Assembly: GCA_016858145.1 (NCBI GenBank)
Contig: JAEHOE010000193.1
Span: 113,977 to 177,976, forward strand
Length of the DNA stretch: 64,000 bases
Direction of reading: 5' to 3'
DNA from: Edaphochlamys debaryana
Lineage: Eukaryota > Chlorophyta > Chlorophyceae > Chlamydomonadales
Notes under the pieces: model-generated
What the model was told of the DNA's origin: nothing
Seen by the model: the letters and a program-made list of their open reading frames with translations, nothing else
Database searches by the model: none
Program-made: the position numbers and the translations under genes
Shown here: positions 23,295-34,157 of the stretch, one piece after another
Layout: each line of letters starts with the position of its first letter
Position numbering within the stretch: position 1 is the first letter of the stretch

Positions 23295-26200
23295 ATGCCG
23301 AAGGTGCGCACAAGTGGTGTTGATGGTAGCAGTTTCGGGAACGCTCTTCACGCGGTGGCGCGACCGTGAAGGACCGTGTTACCTCTTCTACGTGCCTCTC
23401 CTGCATCTGAGACTCCTCTGCTCCTCTGCTACCTGTCCTGTGCAGGCCGGACCCGTGGCGAGGCAGCTGGCTGACAGGCATCGCAGCCTTCTGAACAGGT
23501 TCAGCAAGCTGTATGCGGAGTTTGGGCCAGAAGCCTTCGTCAACGAAGTCATTCGTTGTCTGCCCGGAGCATGCCTGCTCTACACGCGGCCTTCGTCGGG
23601 GCTCGTTCACAGCTTGCGGTTCGGGTGGATGGAGCACGATGACCTGGTGGACGACCTGGCGGATGAAGCTGCAGCGCGTCTCGAGGCTATTCTGCTGCTG
23701 CAGAAGCCCCTTCCTCAGGTCCAGGTGAAGGGCAGGCGCACAGCGCCTGACCTGCCACCGATCCAACACCCCTCCGACCTGGAGAAGGTGCTGGCGCGTG
23801 CGGTCTTCACGATGGTGATCCGGCCCATCCTCAAAGCAGCATTCGGATCTTACTGGCAGCGGCACCTGTGCAATGGGGGCCGCCCTGGGAAGAACGGGGA
23901 GTACAAGATGTGGCAGGTGATCCTCTCAGCGGACGGCGTGCGGAGGTGCCAGTGCCCAGGCGAGACATGCCGCGACGCAAGGGCGGTGCTCAGCAGGGCG
24001 TGGGAGGATATCCAGGCGGCAGCGGAGGCTGACGCAGGTTTGGGTGGCACCGGGGTCACCCAAGAGCCTGCGGCCGCGACTGCCACCGCTGCCGCCTCGC
24101 CCGCCGCCCGCAGCGCGCGCTCGGGGCAGGGCGGCGGCGGCATGGCTGACGCGGGGGCTGCAGCCGCCGCTGCCGCCACCGTCGCCTCGCCCTCCGCTGG
24201 TCACCGCAGCCCACTTCCCACCCGCAGCGCGCGCTCGGGGCAGGACGGCGGCGGCGGCATGGCTGACGCGGGGGCTGCAGCCGCCGCTGCCGCCACCGTC
24301 GCCTCGCCCTCCGCTGGTCACCGCAGCCCACTTCCCACCCGCAGCGCGCGCTCGGGGCAGGACGGCGGCGGCGGCATGGCTGACGCGGGGGCTGCAGCCG
24401 CCGCTGCCGCCGCCGCCGCCTCGCCCCCCGCTGGTCACCGCAGCCCACTTCCCACCCACAGCGCGCGCTCGGGGCAGGACGGCGGCGGCATGGCTGACGC
24501 GGGGGCTGCAGCCGCCGCTGCCGCCGCCGTCGCCTCGCCCTCCGCTGGTCACCGCAGCCCACTTCCCACCCGCAGCGCGCGCTCGGGGTAGGACGGCGGC
24601 GGCGGCATGGCTGACGCGGGGGCTGCAGCCGCCGCTGCCGCCGCCGCCGCCTCGCCCCCCGCTGGTCACCGCAGCCCACTTCCCACCCGCAGCGCGCGCT
24701 CGGGGCAGGACGGCGGCGGCATGGCTGACGCGGGGGCTGCAGCCGCCGCTGCCGCCGCCGTCGCCTCGCCCTCCGCTGGTCACCGCAGCCCACTTCCCAC
24801 CCGCAGCGCGCGCTCGGGGCAGGACGGCGGCGGCGGCTGGGCTGACGCGGGGGCTGCAGCCGCCGCTGCCGCCGCCGCCGCCTCGCCCCCCGCTGGTCAC
24901 CGCAGCCCACTTCCCACCCGCAGCGCGCGCTCGGGGCAGGACGGCGGCGGCGGCTGGGCTGACGTGGAGGCTGCAGTCGCGGCTGTCATCACCGCCGCCT
25001 CGCCGCCTGCTCGTCGCCGCAGCCCACTCCCCACCCACAGCGCGGGCTCAGGGCAGGGCGGCGGTGGCGCGGGCCCATCTAGCAAAGCGTTTCCGTGGGA
25101 GGTTCCACTCGTATCCACTATCACCCACACTCCCGGCAGACAGTTCGCCAGGCCACTGGTGGCGTGGGCCAACGCCACAGGGCAGTCGGAGTTCCGGAGC
25201 TTCTTTGCCAGGTCAGCATGGTGTCCACCACAGGACAAAGCTACCGCCTTGAACAACCGCTCAAAAGCCCCTGCATTCCCGTGCCTGCACACAGGAAGAC
25301 GACGGACTTCAACAGAGGCAGGCAAGAGTACGCAAGGCTGAAGGAGCGGGTCCGTGGCGGTGGGGCTGGGCCGCCACCAGATGTTGACGACACCAGCCCA
25401 GAGAACCCGACCGCAGACGAGGAGGTGGCCACTGGTGGCCTCAATATCGGCAGTGAGCGCGGGGCGTGACCGTATAGCAGGGTCTGGTCTCTGGGTGGGA
25501 TGGCAGAGCTCAAGCACACCCCCGGCCCCAAGCGGCACGCTCCAGCACCCCGCCGGCTTCGAGTTACGATGTGCCCTCGCGGTCGTGGCCTTGTGTTGGG
25601 GAGACCGGCCCAGCCTCCAAGTTGCAGGGTGTTTGGCGGAGGTCGGGTTTTGGGGGTGGGTGCGTGGGCAGGGCTGCGGGGGTGGCTTGAGCGCCCGCCC
25701 AAGCCGCCCCCTGCCCCAAGCGGCACGCTCCAGCACCCCGCCGGCTTCGAGTTACGATGTGCCCTCGCGGTCGTGGCCTTGTGTTGGGGAGACCAGCCCA
25801 GCCTCCAAGTTGCAGGGTGTTTGGCGGAGGTCGGGTTTTGGGGGTGGGTGCGTGGGCAGGGCTGCGGGGGTGGCTTGAGCGCCCGCCCAAGCCGCCCCCT
25901 GCCCCAAGCGGCACGCTCCAGCACCCCGCCGGCTTCGAGTTACGATGTGCCCTCGCGGTCGTGGCCTTGTGTTGGGGAGACCAGCCCAGCCTCCAAGTTG
26001 CAGGGTGTTTGGCGGAGGTCGGGTTTTGGGGGTGGGTGCGTGGGCAGGGCTGCGGGGGTGGCTTGAGCGCCCGCCCAAGCCGCCCCCTGCCCCAAGCGGC
26101 ACGCTCCAGCACCCCGCCGGCTTCGAGTTACGATGCGCCGTCGCCCATGCTGACCTTTGCCCCTACTTTGACCCCTTCTTTCCCTCAGTGGGGCCCAAGC

Positions 26201-27237
26201 GGGGGAGACCCCCAAAGCAGCGGTTCCAGTACCCGGAGGCGGAACTCCTCAAAAGTTTTGAGGAGCTCAACAGCGATGGCTGGCGCAAGAGAGAGGGCGA
26301 CCTGTTCGCTGCCCTTGGCAGCAAGGGGAGCCTGCCGGACCTGCGAGAAGCCCTGAAGGCGCGCAAGCTAAAGTGGGGCCAGCCGACGCCCCGCCAGGTG
26401 CGACCTGGTCTGATCTGGGGAGATACTGCTCGTTAGTTGTCGGCACCAGGGCCTTGCCTCTGTTGCACGCCAACTCACTGGCGGTTGTGTTGCGTGTTGC
26501 AGATCGAGAGCCTGCGCAATGCCTATGAGGCCGCGCTCAGGAGAGCGGACTCCAATCCGACGGACGCCCTGGCTGTGGCACAGGCGGCGGTCCCCACCTG
26601 CGCAGTCGAGCGGGTGAAGCGGCATCTCGGTGACCTGCTACCGCCCCGTGGACCGGGCCGCCCGCCGAAGTCTGGTGCGGAGGCCGTCGCGGGCAGAGGG
26701 CGCGGGGCACCGCGGGGCCGTGGGCGAGGCCGCGGCAGAGTAGGGCGTGGCCGGCAGAGCAGCGGGGACGAGGAGGAGAGCGACGTGCTGGAAAGCCCAA
26801 GCCCCGGGCGCGCCAGGACCCGGCTCACGGGCACGGGGCGGGGAGGCACGGGGCCTGCGGCGGGGGCATCAGGCGTCGGTCGCGTGGAGGGAAGCAACGG
26901 CGGGGGCGGAGCGGGGCCCTCAAGTGCTGGGATCGGGATGGCTGGCGCGGAGGAGTCGGGCTTGAGCGAGAGCGAGGATGAGAGCGAGGATGACGGCAAC
27001 ACTGCCGGAAGCTCAACTCAGAGTTCTGAGGGCGGCGGAGAGGGGCAACACGAGGAGGACGAGGAGAGCTCTTCGTCCGACGGCGAGCTCGGCAGCGTGG
27101 GTGACGAGAGCGGGGCCCAAGTCAACGGGCGCGGGCCCCAGCACTCCCAACCCCCCCAGCCGCAGCCACGTGAAGGGCCAGAGGGTGTCCGCCGCTCCAC
27201 GCGGACAGTGACCAAGAGCGCTAAGTGGGGCTCGTAG
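23295..27237 (+). CDS. Accessory AT-hook protein of the KDZ element (with a premature stop)
   Basis: Exons 23295-23354, 23446 to 25212 (donor GTCAGC), a short exon from about 25293 (acceptor CACACAG) to 25453, 26191-26395 and 26503-27237, with consistent phases. The first 250 residues are an unrecognised conserved-looking domain (LADRHRSLLNRFSKLYAEFG, MWQVILSADGVRRCQCPG). Then come eight copies of a 38/39-residue Ala/Gly/Ser repeat. The C-terminal part has AT-hook-like motifs (GPKRGRPPKQ, GPGRPPKSG), an RG-rich basic region and a long acidic Ser-rich tail ending VTKSAKWGS. AT-hooks bind the DNA minor groove, so a role in element DNA binding or chromatin is plausible but inferred. In one repeat CAG has become TAG (24589-24591), truncating the frame. 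Confidence 0.65.
24141..24960 (+). repeat. 114/117-bp coding tandem repeat in the accessory gene
   Basis: Eight units begin at about 24141, 24258, 24375 and 24489 and onward. Each encodes MADAGAAAAAA, a Val/Ala-Ser-Pro link and PAGHRSPLPTRSARSGQDG. Lengths differ by single codons (38 or 39 residues), so the frame is kept in every unit; the only lesion is the TAG at 24589. Confidence 0.8.
25551..26130 (+). repeat. 188-bp tandem repeat inside an intron of the accessory gene
   Basis: Three full copies and one partial copy begin at about 25551, 25739, 25927 and 26115, nearly identical, each starting with CCGGCTTCGAGTTACGATG. The array fills the 740-base intron between exons ending at 25453 and starting at 26191. 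Confidence 0.85.
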
Positions 27238-28713
27238 ACCAGGTTGCACGCAGAGACCAAGAGCGCTAAGTGGGGCTCGTAGACCAGGTTGCAGGCAGGC
27301 GGATGGCGGGTTTAAGGGAGTGCGGTGCTTTGAGCAGTAGGGCTTTGCGCCTCCGGGGCGTGTTGGGGCGATGGATGGACGTGTCCTTTTGCTTGCGAGC
27401 AGGGTGGGCGACAGGCGGATGGCGGGTTTAAGGGAGTGCGGTGCTTTGAGCAGTAGGGCTTTGCGCCTCCGGGGCGTGTTGGGGTGATGGATGGACGTGT
27501 CCTATTGCGTGCGAGCAGGGTGAGTGACAGGCGGATGGCGGGTTGGAGGGCTGGAGGGAGGGTGCGGTGCTCACAGGGGCCGTGCAGCGTAGTCAGAACG
27601 TTGATGGGGGTTTGCTGCGGCTGGAGGGAGGGTGATGCTTCAAGCAGTAGGACTCCGCGCCTTTGGGGCAGTGAACAGACGTGTCCTGCTGTGCACGAGG
27701 GCACATGCAGCTCCAGGCCCCCAACCGCCAGCGGCCAGCAGATCTCACTGGCCCTCTCGCATAGAGTGCCCACAACTCATCCCGGCCCAGACGAACCATG
27801 CGCATACAGACCTGTTCCTAAGCAGTGGCACACGTCTGCGGTGGATTCCAGGGCGCCAGCAGTGTACATCGGGGAGGCAGGGGCAAACCTAGTAGCAGCC
27901 GCGCACGCAAGCGGTACCTTCTTTGAGGCACCCGGTGTTGTGCGTGCAGGCGGTCGCCAGTGCCGCCAGTCCCGCTAGAGAGTGTCCCGCAGCGTTGAGT
28001 CAGCCTGTGGTGTTGCTAGGGCTAGTGGGGCGGTGTGTGTGCGTGCGAACCGTGGGCGAGAGGCAATGGCAAGGAACCGTTGGGTGCCTGCGCTTGCGTA
28101 CACATGGGCGTGTGCTCTGAATGGAGGCTATGCCCTCCGACCACCGCCCAGCCTAGCTATCTAGGAAAGCCGTGCGGTTACTTCTGCTGCCCGTCGCCCT
28201 GCTTCCCATCTCAGCAGCATCCCCGACAAGACTGCTGAGGGGTTAAGGTGGGCAGGCAGTGGCTTGGGCGCGGGCGGGGGGAGCTCTGGTAAGAGCTATA
28301 CGCTCACTGCTCTAGCACGTGATTGGCCTTTCATCCAGCCCCTTCCCTCCATTCCTGGCTCCACGTCTCTTTAACCTTTCGCATTCTCTTCCTTCACACG
28401 GCCTTACCTTCACTTCCCATAGGACCGTCCGCAGCGCAACCTTCAGCACTGCAGACCCCCCACCCCAACCAATGCAAGTCCGCAAGGGCCCACAGCAGGC
28501 TTCACCTAGGCCCATCCGCAGCACAACCCTAAGCATGGCAGACGCCCCACCCCCAAACATTGCATGTCCGCAAGGGCCCACGGCAGGCTTCACCTAGGCC
28601 CATCCGCGGCACAACCCTAAGCATGGCAGACCCCCCACACAGCAAGTCAGCAAGCGCCCACCCCACAGTACAACATTGCGGTCCTCATTTGTTTCGGCCT
28701 TTCGCCGCGGGCC
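27238..28713. other. Non-coding centre of the KDZ element, with tandem repeats
   Basis: No gene is supported. The 45-bp end of the accessory gene is repeated at about 27256-27295. A unit of about 116 bp (starting GGCGGATGGCGGGTTTAAGG) recurs at 27298, 27414 and, diverged, 27530. A third family of about 90-100 bp (CCATCCGCAGCACAACCCTAAGC) recurs between 28420 and 28660. The spacer separates the 3' ends of the two convergent transposon genes. Confidence 0.6.
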
Positions 28714-31700
28714 TCAGTCAAAACCTTCGTCCGTTTCCTCGCTCGCCTCGGCAACTCCGACCCCGCCGTGGGGCTCAGAGCCCCGCGTCAGGCTTGCAAA
28801 CGACGCACGCATGCGCTCGCACCGGGCGAGGTGCTGTTGCAAAAGCTGCCTTTCGCTGGGCGTGGGGATGCGCCCCCGCGTTGCCCCACTGATCTCCGCC
28901 TGCAGCAGTGACACACGTAGATCGTAGTATGGCAAGCCGCGCCTCATCTCCAGCTCAATCAGGTCCCGCTCCTCGCGACACCGTGCCTCCTCCTTGTAGG
29001 CGCGAAGCAGCGAGGCCTGCATCCGCGGGAGGTTGGGCCCTGCCTGCTGGGTCGGTGCAGTGCCCGCTGCCCCGTCCGATGGCACGGCCTCTCCTGACCA
29101 GGGGTACTCCTGGCGGAACGCTCTCGCCAGGGCATCGCCCGCCTTCAAGGCACTGGACAGCGCCTTGAGATCAGGCTTTGACTTTGCTGCTGGAACCGCG
29201 CACCAAGCCTCCAGCTGCTCCCAGAGCTGCTTGACTTTAGCCCTCGCCCGCTGCTTATCCAAGATGGCCCGCTTCTGGTCCTTCTTTCGCCCCGACAGCT
29301 TGGCGACCACGAGCTCCAGCCCATAGCAGTCCAGCACGGCGCTCTGGGGGGGGGCAGGAGGGATGCGGGCACGGACAGGGGCGGCGGGGGGCAGTAGGTA
29401 CGAAGCATATCGTAATTGGCTTAGAGCGAGTGCGCACTCCGGCAGTACGGCAACAGCACTATGACCACATGTACTTGTCCTATGCCGCGCACCTCGATTT
29501 CTCCGCACAGCCTGCCTGATTCCGCGAGGGCGAGCTCGGCCAAGCCTCCCTGGACGTTGGCGTCTGTCACAGGTAGGGATCGCCAGCTGACCCCGTGCAG
29601 GCGCTCAAGAGCGGTCGTCTCCTGCTCTAGGCTGCGGATGATAGCTGGCCGCTGCCGCAGAGTGATAGCGTCTGCGCCTGGCCGCAGCAGGGACAGAGGC
29701 ACCGACGACCCCGCTGTGTCCACTGCCTCAAACCCTCTCAGCTTTTCCAGACATAACAGGCAGCGGGCGTACTGCGCCCTCCAGCTCACCCCCGTCTCCA
29801 GCTGCTGAGCGCGAGGGGCAAGCCCCGCAACCTCCAACTCCGCCCGCACCTGCAGGGTCAAAGGGCATTGGGGCAAGGGCTTGGTGACCTGGGGGTTCTT
29901 TAGCGGGAGAGCCATTCCGTGAGAGAAACGTGCGTTCAATGGGGCGCAGGAAGGCGACCCCCGTAGGGAGCACAGCAGCCCATCTTGCCTGGTCCTGGGG
30001 TATCCCGCGGGCTTCGGCAAGGCGTTCCTCCAGAGAGGAGATGCGCATGCTGATCGCCTCCAGGTCTGCGTCTGCACGCTGCAGCATGTACGACACGTGC
30101 GCAGCCATGTGGTTCACCACGTTGGCTGAGTAGAGGCTGCCCTGGCGGTCCGCATGGGAGTCCTTACTCACGGGCGCCATGTAGCGCCAGACGTTGCCGT
30201 ACAGCCCAAGCTGTGCGTTCGCAATCTCTGCAGGCTCGCCCGTGCCGCGGCCAGCACCAGGGGCATTGACGTGCCCGAAGGCCTGTTGACACGCGTAGCT
30301 ACAAAGGGGTTGGAAACGAGGTTCAGGCACAGGTCCAAGTGCGTTCCGGCCGCAACTCTCTTACTCACTTGTGGGCGTAAACATGCCAGGGCGGGATGAG
30401 GAAGCGCACGTTTCCGGCCACCTCCTGCACGTGAGGGGGTTGCTCGGCGAGCCATGTGCCGAAGGACTTGCTGTACCGGCACGATATGTCGTACCACCAA
30501 AATCGGACTCCCGTCTGCCGCTGCAGGAAGGAGTCCAGCGCCACGGTTGCGTACGCGTGCCGCTCGCCGGTGAAAAAGTTCATCATCCGGTACAGCACGC
30601 CGTGACGGCAGAGCGCAAAGCCCATGCCCGTGACCAGCTTCTGCGCACATAAGGGGCATAAGTGAGCATGTTGGAGGAAGACCCAGGCGCAAATGATTGC
30701 ACGGCACACTACACACGACACACTGCTTGCGCTACTTGAGGGCTCGTCAGACGCACCCTGCTTGACGACTCGGCCACCACCTTGTCGGCCGCGAAGTTGG
30801 AGCAATGGTTTGGCCCCACGTCTCGCGAGGCGGCACCATCACCAAGCGTGCTGAGTACGCTTTGGTTGCTGAGCAGCACCCGTCGTCGCGGCAGCTGTGG
30901 GTACTGCTGTGTGTAAGAGGGGAGGTGCTGGCGGCGGCGCCAGAAGATTCCGTCCAGCTTGAAGTTTCCGTCAAAGTGGATCGAATGAATCACCCCAGGG
31001 CCCAGGCCACAGGACTCGACTCCCCCACGGAGAGGAATGCCCCAATCCGATGACGTCCCGGCTGTAGCTGCAAGAGCGCTGCGGAAGCCGTCGATTCCGC
31101 CCAAGCTCGCCGCTGCGCTATCAGGCCCGCTGGTAAGCCCGATGTGCACCCCCGGCGCAGCCATTGCTCGCCCTGCTCCGGCCGCCGGTTCAGCTTCTCC
31201 ACGGCCCAGCGCCCCCGCCTCCGCTGGCTTGGTCGGCCGGCCCGTCAGGCCAGAGCCAGAGCCCGAAGCGGCCGCCGCCACAGGCTGTGTGGCTGCGGCT
31301 GCCCTGCCTTCCCCACGGCCCAGCGCCCCCGCCTCCGCTGGCTTGGTCGGCCGGCCCGTCAGGCCAGAGCCACAGCCCGAAGCGGCCGCCGCCACAGGCT
31401 GTGCGGCTGCGGCTGCCCCGCCTTCCCCACGGCCCAGCGCCCCCGCCTCCGCTGGCTTGGTCGGCCGGCCCGTCAGGCCAGAGCCACAGCCCGAAGCGGC
31501 CGCCGCCACAGGCTGTGCGGCTGCGGCTGCCCCGCCTTCCCCACGGCCCAGCGCCCCCGCCTCCGCTGGCTCCGTCGGCCGGCCCGTCAGGCCAGAGCCA
31601 CAGCCCGAAGCGGCCGCCGCCACAGGCTGTGCGGCTGCGGCTGCTCCGCCTTCCCCACGGCCCAGCGCCCCCGCCTCCGCTGGCTTGGTCGGCCGGCCCG

Positions 31701-32934
31701 TCAGGCCAGAGCCACAGCCCGAAGCGGCCGCCGCCACAGGCTGTGCGGCTGGGGCTGCCCCGCCTTCCCCACGGCCCAGCGCCCCCGCCTCCGCTGGCTT
31801 GGTCGGCCGGCCCGTCAGGCCAGAGCCACAGCCCGAAGCGGCCGCCGCCACAGGCTGTGCGGCTGCGGCTGCCCCGCCTTCCCCACGGCCCAGCGCCCCC
31901 GCGTCCGCTGGCTCCGTCGGCCGGCCCGTCAGGCCAGAGCCAGAGCCGGCCGCCCGTGGCTGTACTGTTGCTGAGCAGCCGCAGCACGGACACGAGTTCA
32001 GGGAACCAGAGGGCCACCCACTGATACGCTCGGGGAAGTCAGCGCACAGCCCCTGGAGGTAGTGGTACGCTAAGAGGACGGGTCGCAGCCTCTTCCGTAA
32101 AGTCGTGGCGGGCAGGCGTGCCGGGAGTGACGCGCTGTTCTGCTCCCAGTTTGAGAGCAGGCCAGCACAGAAGCGGTCTGCGCTTATGTGCCGCGTAAAG
32201 CGCTCCAGCACGTCAAACTGCTGGGGCAGCGTCTGATGCCACCACAGAGCAACGTACGAGTCCTTGCTGCTTGGCAGGGTCAGGCCCAGCGCCGTGTCCG
32301 GGAGGCAGTCGACAGCGCACGGCGGCACGGAGAAGTACTGCCTGCATTCGCTGCACCAACGCCGAGGTACCTTGACCTCTACGGGCTGGTCCCAGGTGAT
32401 GATGATGACTTCGCGGCTGAGGGCGGCAGCAGGGCTCCCGTGCCGGTGGCACGTTGGGCACTCAACATGTTCGGCCGCCGCTTGGACCGTGCGACACATG
32501 GCAGCCCGCTGCTCGGCCAGTAGAGCAGCTCTAGCTACGTGTGCGGCATAGTAGAAGTGGAGGTAGGCACCGGCGAGAGCCGGGTCGTAAGGCAGGCCGT
32601 GGTCGCTCATGTCCTCCTCCTCGTCGTCGCTGAGTTGGGCCGCCAGGCCCTCCAGATCACTGGCTGCCGAGCACCAGTCGTCGTCATCGTTGTCATCCTC
32701 GTCATAGCGCCACCCAGTCCCGTAGTCATCGTCACAAGCGGGCAAGCCAGTCCCGCCCAGAGGCTTCTGCTTGTGCCGTTTATCGTGCGCTCGAGCTGCT
32801 GCCCTCACATGTCCGGCGAGCTTGTGACTAGCCAGGCCCTGAGCCAGGCCAGGCTTTGTAAGTCTGCCCTTCTTCTTATCGCGCTCCCTCTTCTTCCTTT
32901 GCTGAGCACTCTTATGGGCACGCGCCTTGCCCAT
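28714..32934 (-). CDS. KDZ (Kyakuja-Dileera-Zisupton) transposase with CxC2-like zinc cluster
   Basis: Exons 32934-30757, 30640-30369, 30298 to about 29959 (donor uncertain), 29849-29493 and 29343-28714, about 1,258 residues. The N-terminus is very basic (KSAQQRKKRERDKKKGR) and is followed by acidic runs. A CxC2-type cysteine cluster follows (CPTCHRHG ... RRWCSECRQYFSVPPC). After a repeat insert come the catalytic regions: HFDGNFKLDG (first Asp, codon 30970-30972), FWWYDISCRY (second Asp, 30488-30490), the family motif FLIPPWHVYAH, and GRGTGEPAEIANAQ (Glu, about 30.23 kb). This Asp-Asp-Glu layout with the H-x-x-AH motif is diagnostic of KDZ transposases. A coiled-coil C-terminal region follows. 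No disabling mutation was seen; one intron is uncertain. Confidence 0.86.
31200..31960 (-). repeat. 114-bp coding tandem repeat in the transposase
   Basis: Seven units start at 31207, 31321, 31435, 31549, 31663, 31777 and 31891 (+ strand positions). Each encodes 38 residues including SGCGSGLTGRPTKPAEAGAL and an Ala-rich end. They sit between the zinc cluster region and the first catalytic Asp. Confidence 0.85.
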
Positions 32935-32962
32935 TTAGGTGAGGTAGGTGAACTAGCCCCGA

Positions 32963-33358
32963 CTAGCAGCAGTGCATGAACTTAGCATCGCTCCCATGGA
33001 GACCACCGGCAGCTCTTTCTGTCCTCCGTATGTGCTGATTTAATGTCTATGTGAGTATGGGCAACGGTGGGGCGGGTCTCAAGGATACGCGTGGCCGGTG
33101 CGGCATAGGGTTGGAGAGCGTTGCGATGGTCGCGGGGCCAACTTGCGGGGGCGGCCGCGCGCATCAGCCCGGAGGCTCACCCCTAGCTTCCTTATGCTAT
33201 AGCAGCTGAGCTGGAAGCGATCTGTGCGCTGTCAAAAATGCGGGCTCCGGTAATTATATATGCCGAGGGGCTAATCCCCCCCACGCACCGTGGAATCCGG
33301 GGTTTTTTCCCCTCCCCAACCCCCTTTTCCCGCACATGTGGGGAGCAGTCCATAGCTC
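32963..33358 (-). repeat. Right terminal inverted repeat of the KDZ element
   Basis: This is the mirror copy of 22887-23282, also 396 bases. Its inner edge lies 28 bp upstream of the transposase start codon at 32934, so it is positioned as the transposase promoter. Confidence 0.9.
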
Positions 33359-33366
33359 GAATCGGC
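33359..33366. repeat. Right target-site duplication (GAATCGGC)
   Basis: Identical to 22879-22886 and immediately outside the right inverted repeat. The target lies inside exon 2 of P domain B. Confidence 0.85.
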
Positions 33367-33745
33367 CATCATTTCCCCAATCCTGTAAAGTTCAAACAAT
33401 GGGCTTGTCTTGTCAACTGCTGCAACTTGAACCGCAGGCAGCAAACATTCCAGCTGGGCAGGCTGCAGCCACCCACCTGGTTTCGGTAGCCATATATGGC
33501 GGTACCTCCGGCACCGGAAACAAGTATTACGTTTTCGCCAGTCCACCAATTGTCCGGAGGCTGAAGGTAAAGACTGAGTTCCTTGGCTTCCGGATGGTAG
33601 AGGAGGACTGTTACGCGAACAGCGCGGAGCCGTTTAATACCACAATTGGCAGACACAGCAAGGGACAACTGCAGAGGAGGGCCTTGGGTGGGAATGTACT
33701 CAGAAGAGTCAAACCTGTCGTCTGAGGCGCAGCGCAGTAGCTTGC
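33367..33745 (-). CDS. P/Homo B-like domain B, proximal half (above the insertion)
   Basis: Exon 1 is 33745-33477 (KLLRCASDD, LLYHPEAKELSLYLQPPDNW, VILVSGAGGTAIYGYRNQ). Exon 2 starts at 33382 after the acceptor TTTACAG and runs DWGNDGRF into the transposon. This matches exon 1 and the start of exon 2 in the other two P domains of the window. Confidence 0.7.
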
Positions 33746-34157
33746 CTGCACGGCGGCGGCGGGAAGACGACAGCACTTGCTAGGATGAGTTCGCTGCAGC
33801 ATTACTTGGATGCAACCTTGCGTACACGCGCACTTACCAAAGTCCAGTGGGGGCCCGGGTGGAGCGGGGGGCCTTGGTGCGGGGGATGGCGGCGGACTAG
33901 GCGGAAGGGGTGTGGGAGAAGGCGGACGAGGCGGAGAAGGGGGAAGGGGTGGGGGAGGTGGACTCGGAGGTGTTGGCGGCGGACGGGGCGGCGGGGATGG
34001 AGGGGTAGGAGGTCTTGGCGGTGGCGGCGCTGCATGCAGGGGCATACAGGGGCGTTAGGGTGTTGGGTTAAGTTTCGTACGAAAACAGGTTTGCAAATAC
34101 CAACGACACGATGTAATTGAAACGGGAGCAAGCTGAGATCACGCTAATAACACTCAC

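Larger units (their letters stand above)
22887..33358. mobile_element. KDZ-type DNA transposon, complete, 10,472 bp
   Basis: The element is bounded by 396-bp inverted repeats beginning GAGCTATGGACTGCTCCCC and flanked by the perfect 8-bp duplication GAATCGGC. It carries two convergent genes: an accessory AT-hook gene (+, 23295-27237) and a KDZ transposase (-, 32934-28714). Each starts within 30 bp of the inner edge of its inverted repeat. A 1.5-kb non-coding spacer of tandem repeats separates the gene ends. The element lies inside an exon of the large surface-protein gene. Intact ends and target duplication indicate a fairly recent insertion. The accessory gene has an in-frame stop, so this copy may not be fully autonomous. 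The transposase has no obvious stop, although one of its introns is uncertain. Confidence 0.88.

Noticed and set aside
24141..24960. CRISPR array
   Set aside because: The units are contiguous coding tandem repeats without unique spacers, in a eukaryotic genome.
24044..25252. Long Arg/Pro-rich overlapping frames in the 114/117-bp repeat
   Set aside because: The period is a multiple of three, so all frames stay open. Only the frame joined to the N-terminal domain and to the AT-hook exons has non-repeat coding sequence on both sides.
23295..27237. TET/JBP dioxygenase as the KDZ partner, as in fungal elements
   Set aside because: I looked for the HxD...H and Arg motifs of 2-oxoglutarate dioxygenases in the accessory protein and did not find them.
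22887..33358. LTR retrotransposon
   Set aside because: The terminal repeats are inverted, not direct. There is no reverse transcriptase, integrase or primer-binding site, and the target duplication is 8 bp.
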